Source: Thioclava indica (GTDB taxonomy: Bacteria; Pseudomonadota; Alphaproteobacteria; Rhodobacterales; Rhodobacteraceae). From it: 52,566 nt of DNA. Both the position numbers and the translations under genes were made by a program. The stretch lies in assembly GCF_000714545.1 (NCBI RefSeq), contig NZ_AUNB01000021.1, positions 1 to 52,566 on the forward strand. The letters are read 5' to 3'. Every line of letters starts with the position of its first letter. Position 1 is the first letter of the stretch. Below, piece after piece: positions 1 through 8,259 of the stretch. The notes beneath the pieces were generated by a model. It was not told the DNA's origin, did not search any database, and was given only the letters and a program-made list of their open reading frames with translations.

Positions 1-25
1 CGTGGTGTCGAAAATCCTCGCTTGA
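1..25 (+). CDS. tuf: Elongation factor Tu, 3' end only
   Basis: Only the last seven codons and a TGA stop (23-25) are in the window. They read VVSKILA, which matches the usual C-terminus of bacterial EF-Tu (GAGVV-K). A tuf gene directly before rpsJ is the standard order of the str/S10 junction in alphaproteobacteria, so the position supports the call. EF-Tu carries aminoacyl-tRNA to the ribosome as a GTP complex. The identification rests on these few residues plus synteny. Confidence 0.75.
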
Positions 26-38
26 TTGAAGGGTTCGG

Positions 39-56
39 GGCCGGGTTGCCGGCCTT
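39..56 (+). terminator. Hairpin after tuf
   Basis: A perfect GGCCGG-gttg-CCGGCC stem-loop followed by TTGAAAA lies 14 bases after the tuf stop. The T-run is weak, so it may be an incomplete terminator or an mRNA 3'-end stabiliser that limits read-through from tuf into rpsJ. Confidence 0.5.
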
Positions 57-114
57 GAAAACCTGACAGCGAAGAAGAATTTGGATGGTGCGCTGCAAGG
101 CGCGCCATTCGCTC

Positions 115-143
115 TTGACAGACTCAGGGCAGCCCCGTAGGGG
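115..143 (+). promoter_or_regulatory. Candidate promoter of the S10 cluster
   Basis: TTGACA (115-120), a 17-base spacer and TAGGGG (138-143). The -35 is perfect. The -10 shares TAGG with the candidate rpsM promoter at 15757-15785, suggesting a shared type of ribosomal promoter here. Transcription would start about 90 bases before rpsJ and give a leader with several short inverted repeats. Confidence 0.5.
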
Positions 144-219
144 ACGCCTCTGATCTAGCTTAGATTAAAGGTTCGATGCAGGCGCGCATGAGGTGTCGTC
201 TGCCTCTCAATCTTCACGC

Positions 220-234
220 CATGCGAGAGGCATG
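220..234 (+). promoter_or_regulatory. Hairpin displaying the rpsJ ribosome-binding site
   Basis: CATGC-GAGAG-GCATG is a perfect 5-bp stem whose loop holds most of the Shine-Dalgarno sequence GAGAGG (225-230). It ends 4 bases before the rpsJ start codon. Such a structure could tune translation of the first gene of the cluster; this is inferred from sequence only. Confidence 0.35.
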
Positions 235-238
235 ACAC

Positions 239-547
239 ATGAACGGCCAAAATATCCGTATCCGGCTCAAGGCGTTCGATTTCCGTGTGCTGGACGCCAG
301 CACTCAAGAAATCGTTAACACCGCAAAACGCACGGGTGCTACGGTGCGCGGGCCCATCCCGCTGCCCAATAAAATTGAGAAATTCACGGTTCTGCGTGGT
401 CCGCACATCGACAAGAAGTCGCGCGACCAGTGGGAAATCCGTACGCATAAGCGTCTTCTCGACATCGTCGATCCGACCCCGCAAACCGTGGACGCGCTGA
501 TGAAGCTCGACCTGGCTGCCGGTGTCGACGTCGAGATCAAGGTGTAA
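239..547 (+). CDS. rpsJ: 30S ribosomal protein S10
   Basis: S10 is a protein of the 30S head and, as NusE, a partner of NusB in transcription antitermination. The 102-residue product has the full family length and typical N-terminal sequence ([11 protein letters not shown]) and the [17 protein letters not shown] loop. The start at 239 is preceded by GAGAGG at 225-230. It opens the S10 cluster; rplC follows after 10 bases, with its ribosome-binding site starting inside the rpsJ stop codon. Confidence 0.97.
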   Translation: MNGQNIRIRLKAFDFRVLDASTQEIVNTAKRTGATVRGPIPLPNKIEKFTVLRGPHIDKKSRDQWEIRTHKRLLDIVDPTPQTVDALMKLDLAAGVDVEIKV

Positions 548-557
548 GGAGGGTCAC

Positions 558-1424
558 ATGCTTCGTACTGGTATTATTGCCAAGAAGTTGGGTATGACCC
601 GGCTTTTCCTTGAAGATGGCCGCCAGGTTCCGGTGACCGTTCTTCAACTCGACAGCTTGCAGGTTGTTGCACAGCGCACCGCCGACTCGGATGGCTACAC
701 CGCCGTTCAGCTTGGCGCGGGCGAGGCGAAAGCCAAGCGCACGACCGCTGCAATGCGTGGTCACTTCGCCAAGGCGAATGTGGCGCCCAAGCGCAAGGTC
801 GCGGAATTCCGCGTCGCCGCCGAAAACCTGATCGAAGTGGGTGAGGAAATCACCGCCGATCATTACTTTGAAGGTCAGTTCGTGGATATCGCGGGCACTT
901 CGATCGGTAAGGGGTTTGCGGGCGCCATGAAGCGTCACAACTTCGGCGGTCTGCGCGCCACGCACGGCGTGTCGATCAGCCACCGTTCGCACGGTTCGAC
1001 CGGTCAGTGTCAAGATCCGGGCAAGGTGTTCAAAGGCAAGAAAATGGCTGGCCACATGGGCGCTGCCCGCGTGACGACCCAAAACCTGCAAGTGGTGAAA
1101 ACCGATGCAGATCGTGGTCTGATCATGGTCAAAGGCTCGGTTCCCGGTTCCAAAGGTGGTTGGGTGACGGTCAAGGATGCGGTGAAAAAGCCGATCTCTG
1201 ATAATGTGATCTATCCGGCTGCGCTGAAATCAGCTGCTGAAGCTGCGCATAAGGCTGCTGAAGCTGCTGCCGCCGCTGCCGCCGCCGAGGAAGAAGCTGC
1301 ACGTCAGGCCGCTGAGGCCGAAGCTGCTGCAGCCGAAGCCGCCGCGCTCAAGGACGCCGAAGCATCGATCGAGGCCGATAAGGCCGAAGGTAGCGATGCT
1401 GCGCCTGAAGGAGACAAAGAATGA
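558..1424 (+). CDS. rplC: 50S ribosomal protein L3 with Ala/Glu-rich tail
   Basis: L3 is an early 23S rRNA-binding assembly protein that reaches toward the peptidyl transferase centre. The ATG at 558 follows a strong AAGGAGG (546-552); a longer reading frame from 522 is disfavoured because L3 begins [10 protein letters not shown]. Residues 1 to about 222 are the L3 fold, including the [14 protein letters not shown] loop. The remaining roughly 65 residues are an Ala/Glu/Lys-rich, probably coiled-coil or disordered extension absent from the E. coli protein. rplD overlaps by ATGA. Confidence 0.96.
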   Translation: MLRTGIIAKKLGMTRLFLEDGRQVPVTVLQLDSLQVVAQRTADSDGYTAVQLGAGEAKAKRTTAAMRGHFAKANVAPKRKVAEFRVAAENLIEVGEEITADHYFEGQFVDIAGTSIGKGFAGAMKRHNFGGLRATHGVSISHRSHGSTGQCQDPGKVFKGKKMAGHMGAARVTTQNLQVVKTDADRGLIMVKGSVPGSKGGWVTVKDAVKKPISDNVIYPAALKSAAEAAHKAAEAAAAAAAAEEEAARQAAEAEAAAAEAAALKDAEASIEADKAEGSDAAPEGDKE

Positions 1425-2041
1425 AACTCGATGTGATCAAGCTCGACGCCGGTAAATCCGGTTCGATCGACCTCGCCGACGAGATCTTTGGGCTCGAGCC
1501 GCGCGCCGACATCCTGCACCGTGTGGTGCGCTGGCAGCGTGCGAAAGCACAGGCTGGCACCCACTCGACGCTGGGTCGCGCGGACGTGTCCTACTCGACC
1601 AAGAAGATCTATCGCCAAAAGGGTACGGGCGGCGCACGCCACGGCTCGCGCAAGGCTCCGATCTTCCGCAAAGGTGGCGTCTATAAAGGCCCGACCCCGC
1701 GCAGCCACGCTCACGACCTGCCCAAGAAGTTCCGGGCGCTCGGTCTGAAGCATGCGCTGTCGTCCAAAGCCGCAACCGGCAATCTGATCGTTCTGGAGAA
1801 CGCTGAGATGGCAGGGTCCAAAACCAAGGATCTGGCAAAAGCTGCCAAGGAGCTGGGTTGGAAGCGCGTTCTGGTGATCGACGGGGCCGAGGTGAATGAA
1901 AACTTCGCCAAAGCCGCGCGCAACCTCGAAGGCATCGACGTGCTGCCCTCGATGGGTGCCAACGTGTATGATATCCTCAAGCGTGACACTCTGGTGATCA
2001 CGAAGGCGGGTATCGAAGCTCTGGAGGCCCGTCTGAAATGA
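1421..2041 (+). CDS. rplD: 50S ribosomal protein L4
   Basis: L4 binds 23S rRNA and lines the exit tunnel through a long loop; the GTGGARHGS and APIFRKGG sequences of that loop are present near residues 67-85. Length is 206 residues, normal for the family. Its start overlaps the rplC stop (ATGA), and rplW overlaps its own stop in the same way, implying translational coupling. In E. coli L4 represses its own operon through the S10 leader; whether that happens here cannot be read from the sequence. Confidence 0.97.
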   Translation: MKLDVIKLDAGKSGSIDLADEIFGLEPRADILHRVVRWQRAKAQAGTHSTLGRADVSYSTKKIYRQKGTGGARHGSRKAPIFRKGGVYKGPTPRSHAHDLPKKFRALGLKHALSSKAATGNLIVLENAEMAGSKTKDLAKAAKELGWKRVLVIDGAEVNENFAKAARNLEGIDVLPSMGANVYDILKRDTLVITKAGIEALEARLK

Positions 2042-2349
2042 GCAAGCCTGAAATGAATGCGAAACCCGAACATTACGACGTGATCGTCAAGCCGATCATC
2101 ACCGAGAAAGCCACGATGGCCTCGGAGCATGGTGCGGTGGTTTTCGAAGTGTCGAAAGACAGCTCGAAACCGCAGATCAAAGAAGCCGTCGAAACCCTTT
2201 TCGGCGTCAAGGTGAAGGCGGTTAACACCACCATCATCAAAGGCAAAACCAAGCGTTTCCGTGGCACCCCCGGTCGCCGCTCGGACGTGAAAAAAGCCTA
2301 TGTGACGCTTGAAGAAGGCAACACGATCGACGTCTCCACCGGCCTGTAA
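2038..2349 (+). CDS. rplW: 50S ribosomal protein L23
   Basis: L23 sits at the tunnel exit and is the docking site for trigger factor and SRP. The 103-residue product contains the conserved [12 protein letters not shown] segment and the [16 protein letters not shown]-terminal part. The ATG at 2038 overlaps the rplD stop; an internal ATG at 2053 is an alternative. It is the last gene before the first break: a terminator follows and rplB is 660 bases away instead of adjacent. Confidence 0.96.
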   Translation: MSKPEMNAKPEHYDVIVKPIITEKATMASEHGAVVFEVSKDSSKPQIKEAVETLFGVKVKAVNTTIIKGKTKRFRGTPGRRSDVKKAYVTLEEGNTIDVSTGL

Positions 2350-2372
2350 TCCGGCTGAGGCAAGACATTGGA

Positions 2373-2404
2373 AAGGTCCTCGCGCAAGCGGGGGCCTTTT
2401 TGTT
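2373..2404 (+). terminator. Terminator after rplW
   Basis: A GC-rich stem (AAGGTCCTCGC paired with GCGGGGGCCTT, with two G-T pairs) and a GCAA loop is followed by TTTTTGTTT. It is a good Rho-independent terminator and separates rpsJ-rplCDW from the rest of the S10 genes. Confidence 0.85.
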
Positions 2405-2437
2405 TGCGGGAGAGAGAAGGGGCCAATGCCCCGCGCC

Positions 2438-2755
2438 TCACTTCTCGCGCAGATAACTTTCCGAGACATAGCCCTTAAGGCCGCGCGCGCGCTCAAGCGT
2501 GACCTCGCACCAGCGCGTATTGCCAAGGCGCTGACAGCTCTGCACCTTGACCCGCGTACCGTTGGGCAGCCCTACGATCACCTTGTATCCGACACCCGGA
2601 CCTTCACGCATCTTGAGCATATCCCCGCCCTTGACGCCGGTGACCTCATAGCTGCCGCGCCAACTATCGGCGAGAGCGGGGAGGGCCATCAGGTTCGCTG
2701 CAATGAGCGCGGTTATCAGCGCGACTCTTCGCGTTGGGATTCGGGTTGGGTACAT
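2438..2755 (-). CDS. Exported SH3-domain protein inserted in the S10 cluster
   Basis: A 105-residue protein with an N-terminal signal peptide (basic start, hydrophobic stretch, LPALA-DS cleavage-like site near residue 29). It is followed by one bacterial SH3-type domain (MLKMREGPGVGYKVI, then VKVQSCQRLGNTRWCEV, ending GYVSESYL). Such domains in the periplasm often bind peptidoglycan or act as small modules on envelope proteins; the exact role is unknown. The start has AGGAGAA upstream. It lies antisense between rplW and rplB, has no partner gene, and ends 34 bases from the rplW terminator, so the two convergent genes may share it. Confidence 0.8.
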   Translation of the reverse strand: MYPTRIPTRRVALITALIAANLMALPALADSWRGSYEVTGVKGGDMLKMREGPGVGYKVIVGLPNGTRVKVQSCQRLGNTRWCEVTLERARGLKGYVSESYLREK

Positions 2756-2931
2756 CGGTTTCTCCTGTTATGTCTAATGCCTCGCCCGCCAGTTTGCCTG
2801 TTGCGTGTGCCAAGCGCCAGTTCCTCGCGCAATTGAGCGCAAAACAAGGGCGCGCCTATAGACACCTCCCCACATCCCTGCTAGCTACGCGCCAGTCTCG
2901 TGGCCTCGGATTCGTTCCGGGGCCTGTGACT

Positions 2932-2964
2932 TTTGCATTCGGGGACCTTCGGGGCCCTACACAT
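2932..2964 (+). promoter_or_regulatory. Candidate promoter for rplB and following genes
   Basis: TTGCAT, 17 bases and CCTACA lie within about 2932-2964, roughly 50 bases before rplB. A promoter is needed here because the upstream ribosomal unit ends at a terminator and an opposite-strand gene intervenes. The match is only moderate. Confidence 0.3.
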
Positions 2965-3009
2965 AAGCAGGCGGGGCAACCCGTCTCAAGCTAACGGAAG
3001 ACAGAAAGC

Positions 3010-3849
3010 ATGGCACTCAAGTCGTATAAACCGACGACGCCGGGCCAGCGTGGGCTGGTTCTGATCGACCGTTCGGAGCTTTGGAAAGGCCGTCCGGTCA
3101 AAGCCCTCACAGAGGGTTTGACCAAGACTGGTGGCCGGAACAACACCGGGCGGATCACGATGTGGCACAAAGGTGGTGGCGCAAAGCGTCTCTATCGCAT
3201 CGTCGATTTCAAACGTCGCAAATTTGACATCTCGGCCACGGTCGAGCGTATCGAATACGATCCCAACCGCACTGCCTTTATCGCGCTCGTGCGCTATGAA
3301 GACAATGAAGTTGCTTATATCCTCGCACCCCAGCGTCTTGCTTTGGGTGACCGCGTGATCGCATCGGCCAAGGCCGACGTGAAGCCCGGCAACGCGATGC
3401 CCTTCTCGGGCATGCCGATCGGGACGATTGTTCACAACGTCGAACTCAAGCCCGGCAAAGGCGGCCAGATCGCACGCGCCGCAGGCACCTACGCCCAGTT
3501 CGTGGGTCGTGACGGTGGCTACGCACAGTTGCGTTTGTCCTCGGGCGAGCTGCGTCTTGTGCGTCAGGAATGCATGGCCACCATCGGTGCCGTGTCCAAC
3601 GCCGATCATAGCAACCAAAACCTCGGTAAAGCCGGTCGTAAGCGCCACATGGGCGTGCGTCCGACCGTTCGCGGTGTTGCAATGAACCCGATCGACCACC
3701 CGCATGGTGGTGGTGAAGGTCGCACTTCGGGTGGCCGTCATCCTGTTACGCCGTGGGGCAAGCCGACCAAAGGCAAGCGCACCCGCGTCAACAAGAAGAC
3801 GGACCAGTACATCCTGCGTTCGCGTCACGCGAAGAAAAAGGGTCGTTAA
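3010..3849 (+). CDS. rplB: 50S ribosomal protein L2
   Basis: L2 binds 23S rRNA and helps join the subunits and form the peptidyl transferase centre. The 279-residue product is full length, begins [15 protein letters not shown], and has the diagnostic [17 protein letters not shown] segment near residues 222-238 with the conserved histidine. It starts the second S10 segment (rplB-rpsS-rplV-rpsC-rplP), with rpsS 3 bases downstream. Confidence 0.97.
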   Translation: MALKSYKPTTPGQRGLVLIDRSELWKGRPVKALTEGLTKTGGRNNTGRITMWHKGGGAKRLYRIVDFKRRKFDISATVERIEYDPNRTAFIALVRYEDNEVAYILAPQRLALGDRVIASAKADVKPGNAMPFSGMPIGTIVHNVELKPGKGGQIARAAGTYAQFVGRDGGYAQLRLSSGELRLVRQECMATIGAVSNADHSNQNLGKAGRKRHMGVRPTVRGVAMNPIDHPHGGGEGRTSGGRHPVTPWGKPTKGKRTRVNKKTDQYILRSRHAKKKGR

Positions 3850-3852
3850 GAT

Positions 3853-4131
3853 ATGTCTCGTTCTGTTTGGAAAGGCCCTTTCGTTGACGCCTATCTGCTG
3901 AAAAAAGCAGAGAAGTCGCGCGATGCGGGCAAAAACGATGTGATCAAGATCTGGTCGCGTCGCTCCACCATCCTGCCGCAATTCGTGGGTCTCACGTTTG
4001 CAGTGTATAACGGCCACAAGCATATCCCGGTGAACGTCACCGAGGAAATGATCGGCCAGAAATTCGGTGAATACTCGCCGACCCGCACCTATTACGGGCA
4101 TGCGGCTGACAAAAAAGCCAAGAGGAAGTAA
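3853..4131 (+). CDS. rpsS: 30S ribosomal protein S19
   Basis: S19 forms a complex with S13 in the 30S head near the A-site tRNA. The 92-residue product begins [12 protein letters not shown] and contains IKTWSRRST-like ([14 protein letters not shown]) and [15 protein letters not shown] segments typical of the family. It is spaced 3 bases after rplB and 5 bases before rplV, as in a normal S10 operon. Confidence 0.97.
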   Translation: MSRSVWKGPFVDAYLLKKAEKSRDAGKNDVIKIWSRRSTILPQFVGLTFAVYNGHKHIPVNVTEEMIGQKFGEYSPTRTYYGHAADKKAKRK

Positions 4132-4136
4132 TCGTC

Positions 4137-4517
4137 ATGGGTAAGGAAAAGAATCCGCGCCGCGTGGCGGACAACGAAGCAATGGCAAAAACCAAAATGC
4201 TTCGCACCTCGCCGCAAAAGCTCAACCTTGTTGCTGCGATGATCCGCGGTAAAAAGGTCGACAAAGCTCTCACCGATCTGACCTTCTCGAAGAAGCGGAT
4301 CGCGGGCGACGTCAAGAAATGCCTGCAATCGGCAATCGCCAACGCTGAGAACAACCACGGTCTTGACGTGGACGAGCTTGTCGTTGTCGAAGCCTGGGTT
4401 GGCAAAAACCTGGTGATGAAGCGTGGCCGTCCGCGGGCACGGGGCCGTTTCGGCAAGATCATGAAGCCGTTTTCGGAAATCACCATCAAGGTGCGTCAGA
4501 TCGAGGAGCAAGCGTAA
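4137..4517 (+). CDS. rplV: 50S ribosomal protein L22
   Basis: L22 contacts all 23S rRNA domains; its long beta-hairpin lines the exit tunnel near macrolide sites. The 126-residue protein has the [12 protein letters not shown] start of the fold at about residues 22-33 and the hairpin [14 protein letters not shown] near 98-111. There is a 16-residue lead-in before the E. coli-like start; the internal ATG at 4182 (MAKTKML) is an alternative start. The stop overlaps the rpsC start by one base. Confidence 0.95.
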   Translation: MGKEKNPRRVADNEAMAKTKMLRTSPQKLNLVAAMIRGKKVDKALTDLTFSKKRIAGDVKKCLQSAIANAENNHGLDVDELVVVEAWVGKNLVMKRGRPRARGRFGKIMKPFSEITIKVRQIEEQA

Positions 4518-5227
4518 TGGGTCAGAAGGTCAATCCGATCGGCATGCGCCTCCAGGTCAACCGCACCTGGGATAGCCGCTGGTACGCCGACACCAAAGAC
4601 TACGGCAACCTGCTGCTGGAAGATCTCAAAATCCGCGAGTTCATCCACAAGGAAGCCAAGCAGGCCGGCGTCAGCCGCGTCATCATCGAGCGTCCGCACA
4701 AGAAATGCCGTGTGACCATTCACGCAGCACGTCCGGGCGTCATCATCGGCAAGAAAGGCGCAGACATTGAATCGCTGCGCAAGAAGCTGGCGAACTTCAC
4801 CGACAGCGAGCTGCACCTGAACATCGTCGAAATCCGCAAGCCGGAACTCGACGCGCAGCTTGTGGCCGAGTCGATCGCTCAGCAGCTTGAGCGTCGTGTT
4901 TCGTTCCGTCGCGCGATGAAGCGCTCGGTGCAAAACGCAATGCGCATCGGTGCACTGGGTATTCGTGTGAACGTCGCTGGCCGTCTTGGCGGCGCCGAGA
5001 TCGCGCGTACCGAGTGGTATCGTGAGGGTCGCGTGCCGCTGCACACCCTGCGTGCCGATATCGACTACGCCTTGTCCGAAGCCATGACCCCTTACGGGAT
5101 CATCGGGATCAAGGTGTGGATCTTCAAAGGCGAGATCATGGAACATGATCCGCAAGCTCGCGACCGCAAGCACGCTGAGGCCCAAGAGGGTCCGGCACCG
5201 CGCGGCCCGCGTCGCGATCATCGCTGA
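4517..5227 (+). CDS. rpsC: 30S ribosomal protein S3
   Basis: S3 lies at the mRNA entry channel and contributes to helicase activity of the ribosome. The 236-residue protein begins [12 protein letters not shown], has a type II KH domain with [12 protein letters not shown] near residues 74-85, and ends in a basic/acidic tail. The ATG shares an A with the rplV TAA stop. rplP follows after 14 bases. Confidence 0.97.
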   Translation: MGQKVNPIGMRLQVNRTWDSRWYADTKDYGNLLLEDLKIREFIHKEAKQAGVSRVIIERPHKKCRVTIHAARPGVIIGKKGADIESLRKKLANFTDSELHLNIVEIRKPELDAQLVAESIAQQLERRVSFRRAMKRSVQNAMRIGALGIRVNVAGRLGGAEIARTEWYREGRVPLHTLRADIDYALSEAMTPYGIIGIKVWIFKGEIMEHDPQARDRKHAEAQEGPAPRGPRRDHR

Positions 5228-5241
5228 GGGAGTAGATAGTC

Positions 5242-5655
5242 ATGCTGCAACCGAAACGGACGAAATTCCGCAAGATGCACAAAGGCCGCATTCACGGCGA
5301 AGCCAAAGGCGGCTTCGACTTGAACTTCGGTCACTTCGGCCTCAAGGCCACCGCTCCCGAGCGCGTCACGGCACGCCAGATCGAGGCGGCTCGCCGCGCG
5401 ATCACGCGTCACATGAAGCGTCAGGGCCGTGTTTGGATCCGGATCTTCCCGGATACCCCGGTGACCGCGAAGCCGACCGAAGTGCGTATGGGTAAAGGTA
5501 AGGGTTCGGTCGATTACTGGGCCGCCCGCGTCAAACCCGGCCGCGTCATGTTCGAGATCGACGGCGTCAACGAGACCATCGCCCGCGAGGCTCTGCGCCT
5601 CGGCGCTGCGAAACTCTCGGTCGCCTGCCGTATCGTCGAGCGTCAGGACTGGTAA
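5242..5655 (+). CDS. rplP: 50S ribosomal protein L16
   Basis: L16 organises the A-site region of the 50S and is needed late in assembly. The 137-residue protein begins [16 protein letters not shown] and has the conserved [10 protein letters not shown] and [14 protein letters not shown] segments. It is the last gene of this segment: rpmC, normally adjacent, is 2.4 kb away, beyond a terminator and two unrelated genes. Confidence 0.97.
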   Translation: MLQPKRTKFRKMHKGRIHGEAKGGFDLNFGHFGLKATAPERVTARQIEAARRAITRHMKRQGRVWIRIFPDTPVTAKPTEVRMGKGKGSVDYWAARVKPGRVMFEIDGVNETIAREALRLGAAKLSVACRIVERQDW

Positions 5656-5663
5656 TAAGGGCG

Positions 5664-5717
5664 TAGCTGTCACTGGCAGCTACGACCCCGCATGGTGTAG
5701 GCAAAATCGCAGATTTT
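5664..5717 (+). other. Two tight hairpins in the rplP 3' region
   Basis: The 3' region of rplP carries GTAGCTG-tcactgg-CAGCTAC (5664-5684) and AAAATC-gca-GATTTT (5703-5717), both perfect inverted repeats, before the terminator at 5755. No reading frame covers them. They may stabilise the mRNA 3' end or be part of a small RNA released from this 3' UTR. Confidence 0.35.
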
Positions 5718-5754
5718 GGCCGGGCCATGCTCCGGTTCTAATGACAGACAAACG

Positions 5755-5790
5755 AAAGCCCCGCCGGAAACGGTGGGGCTTTTGGTTTGT
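5755..5790 (+). terminator. Terminator after rplP
   Basis: AAGCCCC-G-CCG, GAAA loop, CGG-T-GGGGCTT followed by TTGGTTT. A strong Rho-independent terminator closing the rplB-rplP unit. The following stretch 5791-6075 contains no convincing gene (a 61-codon frame at 5843-6028 has no family resemblance) and is visibly AT-richer than the ribosomal genes. Confidence 0.9.
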
Positions 5791-6075
5791 GGGGAGGATG
5801 CCAGCTTAGAGTCCACTTCCCTGATTTTCTGCAACGCAACTGATGTCCGCAGTCATGGCATCGATGCAAACCTTCACCAACAGCCTAGATTTTGAACACG
5901 GGCTGTGGCAACGTCAAACGATGCGGTTTGCGATTGTTCCCACCGGAAGCGATGTTAATGAGATGCGCTATCGTTTAAGCAGCTGTTTGGCTGTGCTTAT
6001 AGGCATCTCACACGGTCCTGCGACGTAAGGATCTGACCACAACGATTTAGTGTACCGGAAAGTCTTTACATTACT

Positions 6076-7008
6076 ATGACTGAAGCCAGCTCTCAGCCTC
6101 CCATTGATACCCGAAACCTCGACTTCGAGTGGATTCGACAAGAGGTAGAAGCTGCGAATGGCAGCTTCTACGAAACCGAACACCACGTCATCACTCATGT
6201 GCCGGGCCAAGAACGGCTGGTGGTGAGCTTTGACAACCTAGCTTCCTTGGAGGCTCAAGGACCTCGAAAGCCTTGGGGATATGAGATGGTGCGGGAGCGG
6301 CAATGGGGATCACTCGGAGTGATGATCAAGGCTAAGGATTGGTTCCGCTCGATCGAGCTTTCTAGCTATCTGACGGAGTTGCGCGATCAAGGCCTGTTTT
6401 CCAGCTATCCGGCTGTTTCCATGTACGGGTCGTCGATGGGCGGTTACGGTGCCTGCTTGTTCGCGCCGTTGGCTCCCGGCTGCACGGTCGTAGCTTTTGC
6501 GCCCCAATCGTCGCTTTCTGCTCAAGATGCACCGTTTGAGAAACGCTATCGTTATGCACGCCGCAATTATGACTGGACTAGGCCCGAATGGCGCGACGCC
6601 GCACAGGGCCTGCCACATGCCGGCAAGGCGTATCTTATCTATGACCCGACCGTGTCCGAGGACCAGCTGCATGCACGACGCCTCCATGGATCAAAAGTCA
6701 TCGACCTTGCTTGGCCTGATCTCACTCATAAGGTGCCGCCCAGCTTAAAGCGGATGGGAATTCTGAAACCAGTGTCTCTAGGAATGCTAGAAGGTTCAAT
6801 GACAAAGACACAGTTCCACAAATTGCTTCGCGTAAGAATGAAAACGTCTGTTTATGTCCATCGCATGCTTGAGCGCGCCAGCGCCAAGGGGCATCACGCG
6901 TTGGTAGAGCAAGCAATTTCTGGTTTGCCAACTGATGTTGTTAACTGGAAAATTCGCCAATTACGCCGTCAAAACAGCCGAATGGCTCATGCTGTGCCGG
7001 CGCTATAA
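6076..7008 (+). CDS. Alpha/beta-hydrolase-like protein of unknown role
   Basis: A 310-residue soluble protein not recognised at family level. Near residue 117-123 it has GSSMGGYGA, a classic nucleophile elbow (G-x-S-x-G), preceded by a hydrophobic strand (YPAVSMYG), as in alpha/beta hydrolases. A possible catalytic His is in DLTHKVPP near residue 218, and an acidic residue is available in YDPTVSED. The C-terminal roughly 90 residues are basic and helical. Only a weak ribosome-binding site (GGAAAG) precedes the start. It has lower GC than its ribosomal neighbours and no partner, pointing to transfer into the rplP-rpmC junction. Substrate unknown. Confidence 0.65.
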   Translation: MTEASSQPPIDTRNLDFEWIRQEVEAANGSFYETEHHVITHVPGQERLVVSFDNLASLEAQGPRKPWGYEMVRERQWGSLGVMIKAKDWFRSIELSSYLTELRDQGLFSSYPAVSMYGSSMGGYGACLFAPLAPGCTVVAFAPQSSLSAQDAPFEKRYRYARRNYDWTRPEWRDAAQGLPHAGKAYLIYDPTVSEDQLHARRLHGSKVIDLAWPDLTHKVPPSLKRMGILKPVSLGMLEGSMTKTQFHKLLRVRMKTSVYVHRMLERASAKGHHALVEQAISGLPTDVVNWKIRQLRRQNSRMAHAVPAL

Positions 7009-7125
7009 CCTTCGCATGGCCCACACCGGCCACCTAAAACTACCATTTGCGGAGTGAGTTCATCGAAGCCGACATTGGGGCAACCGCAGAGAATTCAAAG
7101 CCCATATCGAACTTCACGCCCAACC

Positions 7126-7857
7126 TCACTCCACCCACTTATAATTAAAACTTACCGAGATCCGCTCCTCCTCGGCCATGTTCATCGGCACCTCGTGGCG
7201 CAGCCAGCTTTCCCAGAGCAGCACCTCGCCGATCTCGGGTTTGATGTAGATGAAGGGTTGCAACTCGCGGCGGGCGGTTTTTATGCGGGTGGGGGCGGCC
7301 ATCATCATCGCAAGGCGCGGGTCTTCGAGTTTGAGCGCCGAAGCCCCCTCGGGCATCGCGACATAGGTGGTGCCGGAAATCACCGAATGGGGGTGGATGT
7401 GGGACGAATGGGTGCCGCCCTCGGGCAGGATGTTGATCCAGATATCTTCGAGCACCAGCTTGCCCTCGCCGAGATCGAATTCCAGATCCTTGGCAAAACC
7501 CGCGACATGTTTGTCCAGCGCCTTCACGATGTCCTTGAAGATCGGAAAGCGCCAGGGCAGGTCGGTCAGCGAGGCGTAGCTGGTATAGCCGGGGTAGTCG
7601 TTCTCCTCGCACCATTGCTGGCCGGCCTCGTCATCCTCGGCGATGGCATAGCACGAGTGTTCCAGCTCTGCGGTGTCGGTTTTCGGCGCATAGGCCGACA
7701 GCGGCGCGCGATAGAGGCGGGTGGCAAACAGCGACTCGATCTGCGATGCTGCGCCGGCTTTGCCGGCAGATTTGGCCGCGGCCTTCTCGCTGGCTTTTGC
7801 GTCGGCTTTTTTCGCGGCTTTCGCGGGCGATTTGGATTTGGATTTCGATTTGGACAT
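7126..7857 (-). CDS. TIGR02466-type putative 2-oxoglutarate/Fe(II) oxygenase
   Basis: A 243-residue protein with a Lys/Ser/Ala-rich N-terminal tail (first 35 or so residues) followed by a domain resembling the TIGR02466 family of putative 2OG-Fe(II) oxygenases. Visible features are WINILPEGGTHSSHIHPHS with clustered histidines, SGTTYVAMPEGASALKLEDPR, and a C-terminal RHEV plus ERISVSFNY that would supply the distal His and the Arg for 2-oxoglutarate. The substrate is unknown. The ATG at 7857 (MSKSKSK) with GGAAAAG upstream is preferred over an in-frame ATG 27 codons earlier. It is transcribed away from rpmC, about 190 bases from it. Confidence 0.75.
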   Translation of the reverse strand: MSKSKSKSKSPAKAAKKADAKASEKAAAKSAGKAGAASQIESLFATRLYRAPLSAYAPKTDTAELEHSCYAIAEDDEAGQQWCEENDYPGYTSYASLTDLPWRFPIFKDIVKALDKHVAGFAKDLEFDLGEGKLVLEDIWINILPEGGTHSSHIHPHSVISGTTYVAMPEGASALKLEDPRLAMMMAAPTRIKTARRELQPFIYIKPEIGEVLLWESWLRHEVPMNMAEEERISVSFNYKWVE

Positions 7858-7931
7858 GGGCTTTTCCGGACTCGATAGGGTAGGGGTTGCCTGCGTGCTT
7901 ACGCCAAAGCGGGGCAAAGGCCAATGAATCC

Positions 7932-7960
7932 TTGCCATCCTCGATTCGCTCTGTTAGATG
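7932..7960 (+). promoter_or_regulatory. Candidate promoter for the rpmC-rpmD unit
   Basis: TTGCCA (7932-7937), 17-base spacer, TAGATG (7955-7960). It lies between the divergent oxygenase gene and rpmC and would restore transcription of the ribosomal genes downstream of the insertion. Start would fall near 7967, leaving a leader of about 80 bases. Confidence 0.5.
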
Positions 7961-7993
7961 CCGCGAGTTCCTGACAACAGGACCGACATAACC

Positions 7994-8030
7994 CATCAGA
8001 TCAAGGGTCACCCTAAGGGGCCCTCTGATG
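7994..8030 (+). promoter_or_regulatory. Structured leader before rpmC
   Basis: CATCAGA (7994-8000) and TCTGATG (8024-8030) are perfect 7-base complementary arms. They enclose AGGGTCACCCT and AGGGGCCCT, which can form inner stems. The structure ends 17 bases before the rpmC start, a position suited to translational autoregulation by a ribosomal protein, though no known leader class is recognised. Confidence 0.4.
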
Positions 8031-8047
8031 CCAAGAAAGGACCCGGG

Positions 8048-8248
8048 ATGAACGCCCAAGAACTCAAGGCTAAGACGCCTGATGAGCTGAAAGACGAGCT
8101 CGTTTCGCTGAAAAAGGAAGCCTTCAACCTCCGCTTCCAGCAAGCCACCGGTCAACTCGAGAACACCGCGCGTATGCGCAAAGTTCGCCGCAATGTTGCG
8201 CGGATCAAGACCGTGTTGAACCACAAAGCTGCTGAAGCCGCGAACTAA
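8048..8248 (+). CDS. rpmC: 50S ribosomal protein L29
   Basis: L29 lies beside L23 at the tunnel exit. The 66-residue product ([18 protein letters not shown], later [29 protein letters not shown]) is typical. The ATG at 8048 follows AAAGGACCCGGG; an upstream in-frame ATG at 7958 lies inside the leader and is rejected. It begins the third ribosomal segment, with rpsQ 11 bases downstream. Confidence 0.95.
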   Translation: MNAQELKAKTPDELKDELVSLKKEAFNLRFQQATGQLENTARMRKVRRNVARIKTVLNHKAAEAAN

Positions 8249-8259
8249 GGAGAGCTTCC

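Noticed and set aside
2986-4101. 371-codon minus-strand frame opposite rplB and rpsS
   Set aside because: Antisense shadow of two certain ribosomal genes.
5843-6028. 61-codon plus-strand frame before the hydrolase-like gene
   Set aside because: No ribosome-binding site, no family resemblance and no conserved look; treated as non-coding.
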